Positions 8,940 to 17,328 of a stretch of 64,000 nt of DNA are shown piece after piece. Numbering within the stretch: position 1 is the stretch's first letter; the number at the start of each line of letters is the position of its first letter. This DNA comes from Flavobacterium sp. (GTDB taxonomy: Bacteria > Bacteroidota > Bacteroidia > Flavobacteriales > Flavobacteriaceae), in the NCBI GenBank assembly GCA_023259675.1, contig JALRGT010000009.1, forward strand, positions 1-64,000. Direction: 5' to 3'. The position numbers and the translations under genes were made by a program. The notes beneath the pieces were generated by a model, which was not told the origin of the DNA, did no database searches, and was given only the letters and a program-made list of their open reading frames with translations.

Positions 8940-9491
8940 ATGTGGTACGAATGCAAAGTAAAATATAGAAAAACAAACGATACGGGAATACAAAAAGTGG
9001 TAACCGAACCGTATTTGGTTGATGCGTTGTCTTATACAGAAGCCGAATCTAGAATAAATGAAGAAATGGCAGCTTATATTAGTGAAGAATTTAAAATCAC
9101 TAATATCAAAGTGGCCAATTTTGCCGAAATTCATCCTTTTGAAAATACCGATCGTTGGTTTAAATCCAAAGTTTCGCTATTAGCTTTTGATGAAGAAAGC
9201 GGTAAAGAGCGCAAGACGAATATGTATTTATTGGTTCAAGCCAATGATGTCAAAGAAGCGTATGATAATACGATTCAGGTAATGAAAAATACCATGGGAG
9301 ATTACACCATTCCGGCTATTTCAGAATCTCCGATTATGGATGTATTTCCGTATTTTTCAGGTGAAGAAGGGGAGCTGGAACAATTAGAACGATTTAACGC
9401 CCTTAAAGCGTCAAAACCGGAAGTGTTTGCTAATGCAGCTGCAGAAGACACGATGGAATTTGAAGCCGAAATTGTGGCGGAGAGTTATTAA
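8940..9491 (+). CDS. DUF4494 domain protein
   Basis: 183 residues starting MWYECKVKYRK, the conserved opening of DUF4494. The protein alternates between two similar halves: YECKVKYRKTND…ALSYTEAESRINEEM and RWFKSKVSLLAFDEE…VQANDVKEAYDNTIQVM. This suggests a duplicated alpha/beta unit. The function is unknown. The family is nearly confined to Bacteroidota. An upstream TTG start was rejected because it overlaps the -7 element. A strong terminator follows. Confidence 0.85.
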   Translation: MWYECKVKYRKTNDTGIQKVVTEPYLVDALSYTEAESRINEEMAAYISEEFKITNIKVANFAEIHPFENTDRWFKSKVSLLAFDEESGKERKTNMYLLVQANDVKEAYDNTIQVMKNTMGDYTIPAISESPIMDVFPYFSGEEGELEQLERFNALKASKPEVFANAAAEDTMEFEAEIVAESY

Positions 9492-9514
9492 TTCGTAATA
9501 AATATTAAAATTGT

Positions 9515-9541
9515 AAAGAGGCTTTCGGGCCTCTTTTTTTA
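9515..9541 (+). terminator. Rho-independent terminator of the DUF4494 gene
   Basis: AAAGAGGC at 9515-9522 and GCCTCTTT at 9529-9536 form an 8-bp stem around TTTCGG, followed by seven or more T residues. Confidence 0.9.
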
Positions 9542-9802
9542 TAGGATTGCTTTAACGGTAATACGTTTTTTACAATTGTACTACTTTTTATAGTTTCCAA
9601 CTGATAACCTAAATAGTCCACCAATGAGTTGTTGATATTTTTTGATATAAACGGCTAGTTATCATTATTTTAACGTTTTTTAAGTGCTGCTAACCGAATG
9701 ATAATGATTATATTTACTAGGACTTTTAGCAGGTAAAAACAGCTAATAAACTCTACAAACAATGCTGTTTTTATTATTTATTCATTTTTAAATAGCAGTA
9801 TT
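9542..9802. other. Intergenic region before the BBE-type flavoprotein
   Basis: About 260 AT-rich bases with no gene. An imperfect inverted repeat TTATCATT…AATGATAA (around 9659-9706) may be an operator or simple-sequence noise. No clear promoter was recognised. Confidence 0.4.
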
Positions 9803-11191
9803 ATGAAGAATTCGGTAAAAAGCCTCGATGAATCTAGTATTGAGGATTTTGTTTCCCAAATCAGAGGTAAAGTTATTCGACCTGGTGATCCCATGTATGA
9901 GGAGGCATGTAAAGTGTATAACGCCATGATTCATAAGCATCCGGGGATGTTTGTGATGTGTGTGGATGTAGCAGATGTGATATATGCCGTCAATTTCGGT
10001 CGTGAAAATAATTTGTTGGTATCCATTCGTGGTGGTGGCCACAACGCAGGTGGACTTGGTCTATGTGACGATGGTTTGGTGATTGATCTATCGGGTTTGA
10101 AATTTGTAAACGTGAATACCCAAAACAATACAGTCAAAGTGGGTGGCGGTAACTTATGGGGAGAAGTCGATCATGCAACGCATCCTTTCGGATTGGCTGT
10201 TCCGGCGGGTATTATCTCCACTACTGGTGTAGGTGGCTTAACCTTAGGGGGTGGTGTAGGGCATTTGTCCCGTAAATACGGACTAAGTATTGATAATCTT
10301 TTGGAAGCCGATATGGTTCTGGCCGATGGCAGCTTTGTCACCGTCAATGCGAACCACCATCCAGATTTGTACTGGGCCATTCGGGGAGGTGGAGGTAACT
10401 TTGGTGTTGTTACCGCTTTTACTTTTCAGGCGCATCCTGTTAAAACCGTATTTGGTGGACCAACGTTATGGCCAATTGAAAAAACAGACGAAATCATGAA
10501 ATGGTACCATGATTTTATCAATAAAGCTCCTGATGATTTGAATGGGTTCTTTGCCATTATGGTTATTCCTGGTCCTCCATTTCCGGAAGAACTTCATAAC
10601 AAACAATTTTGTGGTGTAGTATGGTGCTATACCGGTCCAATGGACAAAGCGGAAGAAGTTTTTAAACCTATATTGGCTTTGGATCCTATCTTTCAGCATG
10701 TGGGAGAAATGCCGTATCCTATGATACAAACGATGTTTGACGGCCTATTACCCCCAGGCCTCCAATGGTATTGGCGAGCCGATTTCTTTTCAGATATAAC
10801 CCCAGAAATGAGAACAGAGCATTTGAAATTCGGTTCTAAAATTCCAACTCCACTGTCACAAATGCATATGTATCCCATCAGCGGAGCGGCCAGCAGAGTC
10901 GCGAAAGATGCAACCCCTTGGGCGTATCGTGATGCCAAATATGCAGGGGTTTTTGTGGGTGTCGATCCAAGTCCCGAAAACGCATCAAAAATTACACAGT
11001 GGTGCAAAGACTATTGGAACGCATTACATCCTTATTCCTCAGGTGGGGCTTACTTGAATTTTATTATGGATGAAGGACACGAGCGCATCAAAGCCAGTTA
11101 TCAGGATAATTTTGAGCGGTTGGTGTCCATTAAAACAAAATACGATCCCACAAATTTCTTTAGCGTGAATCAAAATATACCACCAAAGTAA
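9803..11191 (+). CDS. FAD-linked oxidoreductase of the berberine-bridge-enzyme (BBE) family
   Basis: 462 residues. The PCMH-type FAD-binding domain covers about 25-200. It contains SIRGGGHNAGG, in which His80 is the predicted 8-alpha covalent FAD attachment, and GVGGLTLGGGVGHLSRKYGL. The C-terminal BBE domain ends YDPTNFFSVNQNI. In bicovalent relatives a Cys lies in the stretch that here reads PAGIISTTGVGG, and no Cys is present. This protein should therefore be monocovalent. Relatives oxidise sugars, alkaloids or aclacinomycin. The substrate here is not apparent. Confidence 0.87.
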   Translation: MKNSVKSLDESSIEDFVSQIRGKVIRPGDPMYEEACKVYNAMIHKHPGMFVMCVDVADVIYAVNFGRENNLLVSIRGGGHNAGGLGLCDDGLVIDLSGLKFVNVNTQNNTVKVGGGNLWGEVDHATHPFGLAVPAGIISTTGVGGLTLGGGVGHLSRKYGLSIDNLLEADMVLADGSFVTVNANHHPDLYWAIRGGGGNFGVVTAFTFQAHPVKTVFGGPTLWPIEKTDEIMKWYHDFINKAPDDLNGFFAIMVIPGPPFPEELHNKQFCGVVWCYTGPMDKAEEVFKPILALDPIFQHVGEMPYPMIQTMFDGLLPPGLQWYWRADFFSDITPEMRTEHLKFGSKIPTPLSQMHMYPISGAASRVAKDATPWAYRDAKYAGVFVGVDPSPENASKITQWCKDYWNALHPYSSGGAYLNFIMDEGHERIKASYQDNFERLVSIKTKYDPTNFFSVNQNIPPK

Positions 11192-11210
11192 ATCCTTTTT
11201 TTAGAAGTTC

Positions 11211-11251
11211 TGTTGCATCTATACTTTAATTTTCGAAGTATAGATGCGACA
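11211..11251. terminator. Strong hairpin after the BBE-type gene
   Basis: A 16-bp stem (11211-11226 with 11236-11251, one G-T pair) starts 19 bases after the stop codon. No long T run follows, so it may be a 3' stabiliser or a Rho-type end. Confidence 0.55.
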
Positions 11252-11372
11252 GCGCTTAATTTTAAAGTCAATTCGTCCGAGGTAATTATTAAAAACGTCT
11301 ATTCGAGGTAGAATTTTTATTCTACAAAAACAATATAAAATGATGTGTCAAATGGTTGTTCTATATTTTTGC

Positions 11373-11522
11373 CGCCTTTGACTGTGGCAGCCGGGTACCT
11401 GCTTTTCGAAGATTCTGAAAAAATCCAACACTGTTTGACCCCAAATACTTTCGGGGGAGTTTGTTGGATTTCAGAATTGAGAAAATAGCAGGTCGGCGAA
11501 CAGTCTTGGGCTAGCCTTTTTT
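11373..11522. repeat. Long imperfect inverted repeat (dispersed intergenic element)
   Basis: ACCTGCT at 11397 and AGCAGGT ending at 11493 bound about 40-base arms, which share ATTCTGAAA and AATCCAACA blocks around a centre at about 11443-11452. GACTGT segments extend the pairing outward to about 11373-11522. The 75-codon minus-strand frame across it (11317-11544) is a by-product of the palindrome and is not reported as a gene. The layout suits a REP/BIME-like or miniature element. Confidence 0.6.
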
Positions 11523-11720
11523 GGTTCTTTTTTGGGCAATGCAAAAAAGAACAGATGATATTTGAAAATACTTTTTTCTATTAGAAGTAGATTTTTAATT
11601 AAAATAAAAGAATGTCTTTTTATAATTGTGTTTTACATTTAATTGATATTAAATGCATTAAAAAGAGCTAATGCTGGTGATTCGCAGCGACGGATTCTAT
11701 AGAGAACAAGATAAATTTCA

Positions 11721-11805
11721 TTAAAAACGATTTTCGATACATTTTTTGTTCCCTCCCTAAGTGTCGGGAGGGAACAAAAAATATTCGAATTGACGTTTTT
11801 ATTAA
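11721..11805. repeat. Second long inverted repeat with a perfect 17-bp core
   Basis: The 17-base arm at 11741-11757 (ATTTTTTGTTCCCTCCC) is perfectly complementary to 11766-11782 around an 8-base loop. Imperfect pairing (TAAAAACG…CGTTTTTA and TCGA-rich parts) extends to about 11721-11805. It is directly followed by a short GCTTCGACAAGCTCAGCCTG block at 11811-11830, of a kind often dispersed between genes in this phylum (recalled, not verified here). Confidence 0.6.
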
Positions 11806-11894
11806 AAAGGGCTTCGACAAGCTCAGCCTGACAAAGTATACATCATTTTATATTGCTTTTTTAGATATGAAAAGCATTTGATAAATCTATCTTA

Positions 11895-12917
11895 CTAAGA
11901 AAGCTCCTCTACGTTAAGTTCGTTCATGATTTCTGCAAATAATTCAAACGATCGTATTCGGCTTTTTTGATTGTGACAATTGGTCGCTACGATGACCTCG
12001 TCTACTTGGGTTTGCTCTAAAAAGCTTCTGATTTGTTCTTTTACGGTATCTTTATTTCCAATGAAGGTGTAACGGGTCATTTGTTGCACCGTAGGATGTT
12101 CCAGCATTTCTTTTAAATCGGGAGTCATCTCGCCAGCTTCGTCAAGATATTCTTTTCTAGCACCGGTCAATATTCCTACAATCATTTTGATGAATGAAGT
12201 GGCCATTCTTTCGGCTTCTTCATCGGTATCGGCAACATAAACATTGATTCCCGCGATAACATATGGTTTTTGCAATACTTCCGAAGGCATAAATTCATTT
12301 CGGTAAATGGCCATTGCATTAAACAATTGCGCTGTTGCAAAGTGACTGGCAAACGCATAAGGAAGTCCTTTTCTTGCTGCCAAATGGGCGCTTTCGGTAC
12401 TGGAACCCAAAATATAAAGCGGCACATCAACCCCTTCGGCTACTTTGGCCCTTACTTTGGCTTTTTGGTTGTTTATCGAAAAATAATTTTGAATCTTTTC
12501 TATTTCTTCCGGAAAGGAATGCGCCATTTCCATAAAATCAGAACGAATGGCACGAGTGGTTTCCGGATCGGTTCCGGGAGCTCTACCAAGGCCTAAATCG
12601 ATTCGGTTGGGGTAGAGGTTTCCCAAAGTACCAAACTGTTCCGCAACAATAAGCGGGGCATGATTTGGGAGCATAATACCACCGGAACCCACTCGAATTG
12701 TTGTTGTTTCCTGTGCCACCCGACCAATTATAACCACGGGAGCGCTACTGGCAACAGCAGCCATGTTATGATGTTCGGCCAACCAGAAACGGGTATATCC
12801 AAATGCCTCTGCTTTTTGTGCCAAGGCAATGGTATTCATAAGGGTTTCCCGAACAGAATTTCCTTGGGGAACAATGGCTAGATCCAATACAGAGTAGGCT
12901 ATGAGTTTGTTGTTCAT
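11895..12917 (-). CDS. Luciferase-like (LLM) flavin-dependent monooxygenase, YhbW-like
   Basis: 340 residues with the TIM-barrel LLM signature. YSVLDLAIVPQGNS at the start, FWLAEHHNM (residues about 42-50), VGSGGIMLPNHAPL and LYPNRIDLGLGRAPG are the hallmark blocks of the MsnO8/YhbW subgroup. It would use FMNH2 supplied by a reductase. The FNR-type reductase gene lies directly upstream on the same strand (160-base gap), a plausible but unproven electron donor. The substrate is unknown. Confidence 0.87.
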   Translation of the reverse strand: MNNKLIAYSVLDLAIVPQGNSVRETLMNTIALAQKAEAFGYTRFWLAEHHNMAAVASSAPVVIIGRVAQETTTIRVGSGGIMLPNHAPLIVAEQFGTLGNLYPNRIDLGLGRAPGTDPETTRAIRSDFMEMAHSFPEEIEKIQNYFSINNQKAKVRAKVAEGVDVPLYILGSSTESAHLAARKGLPYAFASHFATAQLFNAMAIYRNEFMPSEVLQKPYVIAGINVYVADTDEEAERMATSFIKMIVGILTGARKEYLDEAGEMTPDLKEMLEHPTVQQMTRYTFIGNKDTVKEQIRSFLEQTQVDEVIVATNCHNQKSRIRSFELFAEIMNELNVEELS

Positions 12918-13075
12918 TTGGCTCTTTTTAGTTTTTATTTAGACTCCACAAAGATACCTTTGATTCCATTTTTACATTGGTAAACCTTCATAAAATAAAA
13001 CTAAAATTTTAAAGGGGTTAGTTTAGAGAAATATAAAGTGGTTTTTTTCGTTCCTCAGAAGTACTAATGGATTTT

Positions 13076-13744
13076 TTATTTTTCAAAAACCACTTCATCG
13101 GGAGTTGCCCCTAATGCAACCAAAAGAGCGCTGATGCTTTTTACAAAAGCCGATGGTCCGCAGATGTAAAAATGTTGTTTAAAATCGGTAATGTTTTCCA
13201 TCAGGTAGTTGCGATCAATTCTTCCACTGGCAAATCCGGGAACGTTTTCCCTAGTAAATATTTTCACGAAGTCGTCTTTGAGTATCATCTGTAATTCTTC
13301 TTCCATAATAACATCTTCGGCGGTTTTATTGGAATAAATAAGACGGTTTCCTTTGAGTTGATTTTTTTGGTGTAAATCTCTGAAAATAGAAATAAAAGGG
13401 GTGATTCCGGCACCTCCCGCGATAAATACTCCTGGACCTTTGTATTGAATGGCACCCCAAACATCGCGAAGAATCAATTCATCCCCTGCTTTGATACGCC
13501 CCAACATATCGGTAACCCCTTTGTGCTCCGCATATATTTTAATCATGAACTCGAGATAATTTTTATCTTCCAAACAAGTAAAAGTAAAAGGTCTCTTTTC
13601 GTCTTTCCATTCCGGGAGGTTGATGGAAACTTCTGTCGCCTGACCGGGAATAAAGTGATAGCCTTCCGGTTTTTCAACCACAAAACGTTTTACATCGTGG
13701 GTGATAAAAACAGCCTGTAATACTCTAACAACATAATGTTCCAT
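13076..13744 (-). CDS. Ferredoxin-NADP reductase-like flavoprotein
   Basis: The 222-residue protein has an FAD domain with KRPFTFT (the RxY[ST]-type flavin motif, about residues 50-56). The NAD(P)-binding domain has VFIAGGAGITPFISIFRDL at about 105-123, and FYICGPSAFVKS near the C-terminus. No iron-sulfur or globin domain is attached, so it is a stand-alone reductase. The luciferase-like monooxygenase downstream may be a partner, judged by position only. Confidence 0.85.
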   Translation of the reverse strand: MEHYVVRVLQAVFITHDVKRFVVEKPEGYHFIPGQATEVSINLPEWKDEKRPFTFTCLEDKNYLEFMIKIYAEHKGVTDMLGRIKAGDELILRDVWGAIQYKGPGVFIAGGAGITPFISIFRDLHQKNQLKGNRLIYSNKTAEDVIMEEELQMILKDDFVKIFTRENVPGFASGRIDRNYLMENITDFKQHFYICGPSAFVKSISALLVALGATPDEVVFEK

Positions 13745-13968
13745 AACATTTTTTTTGATGGGTTAAGTTCCCTGCGGATACCGGAACTTTTAGTTCTAGC
13801 ATTAAATTTACAAAAAAAGGATTAATGTTGTATCAAACCAATTCATTTAAAGTGTTGATTTATAGCGGTTTGGTTTGTTGTTGCGTTGGTAAATAAAGGT
13901 TTGTTGAATTTCTTTATGGGTACAGATTATAAATCGCACTATCAAAAATAATGTAATTATTATTGTGT

Positions 13969-13990
13969 TTCGAAGTCAGGTGACTTCGAA
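13969..13990. repeat. 10-bp perfect inverted repeat at the edge of the accessory patch
   Basis: TTCGAAGTCA and TGACTTCGAA are separated by GG, just after the DUF4262 gene end on the minus strand. Together with the 28-base block at 13910-13937, which recurs at 14818-14846, it marks the left border of a repeat-punctuated gene cluster. Confidence 0.6.
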
Positions 13991-14001
13991 GAGCGTTTTT
14001 T

Positions 14002-14451
14002 TTAGTTTAAGTCACCAAAAATTTTCTGGTCATAATCATAATCAGGTTCATTTGGAAAATGTCCATTTAAGTCTGGGAATATTAATTGTAAATATTTGTA
14101 TTTTTTATTGTGATAGTACTTTATGGAACTTAACACATATTCTGTTAGAGATTCATTTTGAACTTCAATTAAATAAACTGGGAATCGGTCAATTAAATCA
14201 TGAATTTTTTTGTTGAGTGGTACAGTTCCAAATCTATATTTTTTGGAATAATTTTTAATTAATTCTGTTGTTAGACCGTTAGGTAATCCAGATATAATTA
14301 ATTCAGGGATCTTGAAATTTTCGTATATTCCAGTTGAATAACCAAAAGGTGTGAAATCAATATTTTCCATCACATAAGTAGTATGAAATCCACTTTTGCT
14401 TATATTTTGATTAACTGTTTTAAAATATTTTTCTATTTTTTCTTCGTTCAT
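14002..14451 (-). CDS. DUF4262 domain protein
   Basis: 149 residues. FGYSTGIYENFKIPELIISGLP (about residues 36-57) and LQLIFPDLNGHFPNEPDYD near the end are the diagnostic blocks of DUF4262. The function is unknown, though some members lie near secreted toxins and their immunity genes. It is the last gene of five minus-strand accessory genes. Codon use looks more AT-rich than in the flanking metabolic genes, which suits recent acquisition. Confidence 0.82.
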   Translation of the reverse strand: MNEEKIEKYFKTVNQNISKSGFHTTYVMENIDFTPFGYSTGIYENFKIPELIISGLPNGLTTELIKNYSKKYRFGTVPLNKKIHDLIDRFPVYLIEVQNESLTEYVLSSIKYYHNKKYKYLQLIFPDLNGHFPNEPDYDYDQKIFGDLN

Positions 14452-14467
14452 TTTTTTAAAATTACAT

Positions 14468-14494
14468 AACGATTAGCAGTGGTTAGCTAGCGTT
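14468..14494. repeat. Short hairpin with AAC/GTT ends between accessory genes
   Basis: AACGATTAGC pairs imperfectly with GCTAGCGTT around an eight-base loop. The downstream half overlaps the stop codon of the next gene. The bounded AAC…GTT shape recalls recombination sites of integron cassettes, but the seven-base core does not match the consensus GTTRRRY, so this is recorded only as a hairpin. Confidence 0.45.
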
Positions 14495-14785
14495 GATTAA
14501 ATTTGAAATCAAAATTAAAATTACAGGAAAACCACTTATAACTGTCCAACCCAATTTTTTTAAAAGGTCATTTTTTATGTAAATTAACATAATTGTTGTT
14601 AAAATCAGAGAGGTGCAAAAAGTCGGTAAAAGAACAAATAGAGATGGAATTGTTCCCCATTCATAAATCCAATGTTTGCCAGGAATAAATCGGTATGGGG
14701 CAGCAAGTTTCGAAATAATTGCGAACAATACAAAAAATGTAGTATTTACAATGGACAATTTTTTTTCAAATTTAAGTAGTTTCAA
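14483..14785 (-). CDS. Small membrane protein of unknown function
   Basis: 100 residues with three predicted transmembrane segments: TTFFVLFAIISKLA (about 15-28), SLFVLLPTFCTSLILTTIMLIYI (48-70) and WTVISGFPVILILISNLI (79-96). The N-terminus is basic. No family was recognised. It ends in the small hairpin at 14468-14494 and follows the SIMPL-domain gene by 73 bases on the same strand. Confidence 0.6.
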   Translation of the reverse strand: MKLLKFEKKLSIVNTTFFVLFAIISKLAAPYRFIPGKHWIYEWGTIPSLFVLLPTFCTSLILTTIMLIYIKNDLLKKLGWTVISGFPVILILISNLINAS

Positions 14786-14858
14786 TATCTATAATTTAAT
14801 ACATCCTGTTTGTTCATTTTCTTTATGGTACAGATTGCAAATTCGCTTTCGAACTTTT

Positions 14859-15560
14859 TTATTCAATTATAAATTTAACGTTTACTTTTGAAGTAAATTT
14901 TATTTTATTGAATTCGATTGCTATTGGTTCAATTGCTCTGCTGCCATAAATACTGGATGCTCCTCTAATTTGAACTCCTGCAGCTTTTCCTTGAAGTTGA
15001 TTTGAAATAGAATTTAAATCTGATATATAAATGGCTTTGCCAACTTTTTGATTTAGTGGTTTGGTCATGCTTTCTGCATATTTTTTTGATTTTAAAATAG
15101 CTTTTGATTTTAAATCCAGTATAAGTGCATCAGCTTTTGAATATTCAGTTTTTTCAATCGAAACATTTGAAATTTCTACTTTTTCTAATTCGGCTAATAC
15201 TTTTCCCGCGGTACTAGCATCTCTTACTAAAAGAGAATACATTTTTGTTTTAAGTACATTTTGTCCGCTTAAAAAATATTTTTTGAAGTCACTATTAAAG
15301 TCTAAAAGACTTAAATCTTTTTCAGTATCAATATTCAAAGATTTTAGAGTTCTATCCATTGAAATTTCTAATTCTTCCGTAGATTTTTTATTTCGATTAT
15401 CAGATTCATTCAGAATGATAGTTAAATAAATTCTGTCTGGAATGATTAATGAATCAACTTCTACTTCAGTCTCTAAAAAAGGTTGGTCTATAAAATTTTT
15501 ATTTTGAGAAAATGATTTTGAGAATATTAAAATAAGGATTGTAATAAATAATTTTTTCAT
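14859..15560 (-). CDS. SIMPL (DUF541) domain secreted protein with a SusC-plug-like loop
   Basis: 233 residues with a signal peptide (cleavage after SFSQ). The SIMPL fold is seen from VDSLIIPDRIYLTIILNE through the LKSKAILKSKKYAESMTKPLNQKVGKAIYISD segment to the final SKVNVKFII strand. The loop before the last strand (residues 189-209, LQGKAAGVQIRGASSIYGSRA) closely resembles the plug signature of SusC-type TonB receptors. No receptor barrel is present. SIMPL proteins are periplasmic or outer-membrane proteins of unclear role. The gene lies in the AT-rich accessory patch. Confidence 0.75.
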   Translation of the reverse strand: MKKLFITILILIFSKSFSQNKNFIDQPFLETEVEVDSLIIPDRIYLTIILNESDNRNKKSTEELEISMDRTLKSLNIDTEKDLSLLDFNSDFKKYFLSGQNVLKTKMYSLLVRDASTAGKVLAELEKVEISNVSIEKTEYSKADALILDLKSKAILKSKKYAESMTKPLNQKVGKAIYISDLNSISNQLQGKAAGVQIRGASSIYGSRAIEPIAIEFNKIKFTSKVNVKFIIE

Positions 15561-15752
15561 GTTGTTAATTTTAGATTATTCTTTTAAGATGATAATTTTT
15601 TTCAAAAGGTTGGGATTATAAAAAATTATTATGCAAATCTAAAGGCTAATGCAAGATCTAATTCATTTTTTTTTTTGTTGAGTGCACGAGCGTGACGCTC
15701 GCGGGAGCTGGGGAATTGCAAATCCGCTATCGGATCCTTGTAGCCGAAGGCC

Positions 15753-16268
15753 CTACCAAATTTTCCACCATGGCTTATTCTCCACTGGTGATGGAATAAT
15801 ATTTAGACTATGATTAAAATTATTTAAATTTATAGTTGGGACTTCGAAAGATTCTTCAATTATTGATAGTTTTTTTTGCCTACCTCCAAAATCAAAAAGA
15901 TATGTTTCATTAAGATTATTCACAACGTTTACATTGTCGTATTCTTTGTCATTTAATGAAACATAAGTTTTGACAAAACCTTTTGTTAAGAATGGATAGT
16001 TATCTGATTCATTCAGATAATAACCGAAAACTAAAGGCAATTTTTTATTAGGCGTTTTTATGTAACGTATGTAATTCACAGCAAAACAGAAATGATCAAA
16101 ACTTGGAACATTTGAAAAGAGAATTAAAAACTTATCGGTCTCATTTTCTCTATACAGCTCAATATTATTGACAAAACTTTCGCCTGTGTATTGATTAGCA
16201 AAATCCATAAGACCATTTGTAATTACATCTTCAGATATTTCTGTAACGATGATAAAAGATTGTTTCAT
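15753..16268 (-). CDS. Hypothetical protein in the accessory patch
   Basis: 171 residues from the start MKQSFIIVTEIS at 16268. A longer frame to 16319 would begin inside the repeat-like spacer and adds an unrelated NRVAAKQLPTV tail, so it is not used. The protein looks soluble and alpha/beta, with a WWKIW C-terminus. No domain was recognised. Low GC and isolated context suggest a mobile accessory gene. Confidence 0.65.
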   Translation of the reverse strand: MKQSFIIVTEISEDVITNGLMDFANQYTGESFVNNIELYRENETDKFLILFSNVPSFDHFCFAVNYIRYIKTPNKKLPLVFGYYLNESDNYPFLTKGFVKTYVSLNDKEYDNVNVVNNLNETYLFDFGGRQKKLSIIEESFEVPTINLNNFNHSLNIIPSPVENKPWWKIW

Positions 16269-16424
16269 TTTATTGTATTTTTTGACTGTTGGTAATTGTT
16301 TTGCAGCTACACGATTCAAATGGGCTCCGAGTCCGATTTTTTCTGCTAAGTGTGAAACTTAATGCGAAACGGTAATTCCACTAAACTCCAGCTATATCAA
16401 AACAGCTGTTGTGCACTGGCTTTG
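16269..16424. repeat. Repeat-like spacer between two accessory genes
   Basis: A 156-base spacer, more GC-rich than its flanking genes. It contains CAGCT…AGCTG pairing near 16390-16410 and a TTGTGCAC block at 16407-16414, whose complement GTGCACAA recurs in the other spacer at 17116-17123. Shared blocks between spacers suggest cassette boundaries. Confidence 0.45.
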
Positions 16425-17078
16425 TTATATTTCGGAAAGTTCTTTTCTAATTTCTTTTGTAAGTTCTTCTCTTAAAACAATTGTCTTAGTAGCTAAATTT
16501 TCAAGAGTGTTTTTTTGTAAATCTAATTTAGATAGGTTTTTTTCAATAATACTTTCTGCTAAATCTTTCATCATTTGCGATGAAACATTAAATGAAAGTT
16601 GAGATATTTCATCTATTTCATTCATTAATTTTAAAACATCTTCGCCAGCAATTAGTTTTAGAGCATTTGTCTCATTTTTAAATTTTAAATATTTGTCTTG
16701 AGATTTAAACATTATTTTCTGCATTGAATTTGAAAAGTCTGCTGCAGCTTTAGAGGCTTTTTCCACATTTTCAGCATTTGGTATATAGTCAGAATTAAAT
16801 TTGGCTAAGATTGGTAGAAATTCTTTATGCGCTTCTAAATTACCATTTTGAGATAGTTCATCAAGAAGATTGAAATATTTCATATATGAATTACTTTTAG
16901 TTTCATATTGAATTTTTCGCTTAGTACTATCTAAATTGTATTTTGAAGTAACTTTTTCTCGTTCTTCGGTTATTTGTTGTGTGTCTTCAATTACTGCTTT
17001 ATTTTTCCCTTTTTCATTAGCATATGAGGTAAAATAACCTAATACGAAACCGCCAATAATTGATAAGAATATTTCCAT
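16425..17078 (-). CDS. Membrane-anchored coiled-coil protein of unknown function
   Basis: 217 residues from MEIFLSIIGGFVLGYFTSY at 17078, chosen because the upstream frame to 17120 runs into the GTGCACAA-bearing spacer. One N-terminal transmembrane helix is followed by a long, charged, mostly helical region with heptad-like runs (KAVIEDTQQITEEREKVT, and the closing NLATKTIVLREELTKEIRKEL). No family was recognised. It is the first gene of the minus-strand accessory cluster. Confidence 0.65.
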   Translation of the reverse strand: MEIFLSIIGGFVLGYFTSYANEKGKNKAVIEDTQQITEEREKVTSKYNLDSTKRKIQYETKSNSYMKYFNLLDELSQNGNLEAHKEFLPILAKFNSDYIPNAENVEKASKAAADFSNSMQKIMFKSQDKYLKFKNETNALKLIAGEDVLKLMNEIDEISQLSFNVSSQMMKDLAESIIEKNLSKLDLQKNTLENLATKTIVLREELTKEIRKELSEI

Positions 17079-17112
17079 AATATAATTTAGGTATCTATTT
17101 TCTTTTTTAAGC

Positions 17113-17200
17113 TTGTGCACAACTAGGTGATAGGTCTGACAAAATCATACAAAGCCACCCATTTTGGGTAGATAGGTCTGACGGCAATCAGACTTTATTA
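17113..17200. repeat. Right-border spacer of the accessory patch
   Basis: The 12-base block GATAGGTCTGAC occurs twice (near 17132 and 17171) and a CCCATTTTGGG hairpin lies between them. GTGCACAA at 17116-17123 is the inverse of the block in the neighbouring spacer. It separates the accessory genes from the trp operon terminator. Confidence 0.5.
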
Positions 17201-17250
17201 GTTATCAAATATATAGAAATAATCTTATAAATTTTAAAAATAAGTGTCAT

Positions 17251-17302
17251 CCAAAAAAAAATACCGCAAATCCACTAATTTTTAAATAGCGAATTGGCGG
17301 TA
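17251..17302 (-). terminator. Terminator of the trp operon
   Basis: On the minus strand a long stem is closed by TACCGC (17302-17297) and GCGGTA (17267-17262), with inner CTA/TAG pairing, and is followed by about nine T residues. It lies 27 bases after the trpA stop. Confidence 0.8.
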
Positions 17303-17328
17303 CAATAAATTTATATAAGAGTGAAAAA

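Noticed and set aside
8910..8942. TTG start of the DUF4494 protein
   Set aside because: It would lie inside the -7 promoter element TATCTTTG. The ATG at 8940 matches the family start MWYECKV.
11317..11544. 75-codon open frame on the minus strand in the spacer between the BBE-type and LLM genes
   Set aside because: It runs exactly over a long imperfect palindrome, has no promoter or recognised domain, and its open length follows from the repeat structure.
14468..14494. Integron attC site
   Set aside because: The hairpin has AAC/GTT ends, but the core GTTGATT does not fit GTTRRRY and CATAAC does not fit RYYYAAC. No integrase gene is seen.
16268..16319. N-terminal extension of the accessory hypothetical protein (NRVAAKQLPTV)
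   Set aside because: The added residues are coded by the repeat-like spacer, and MKQSFIIV is a typical start.
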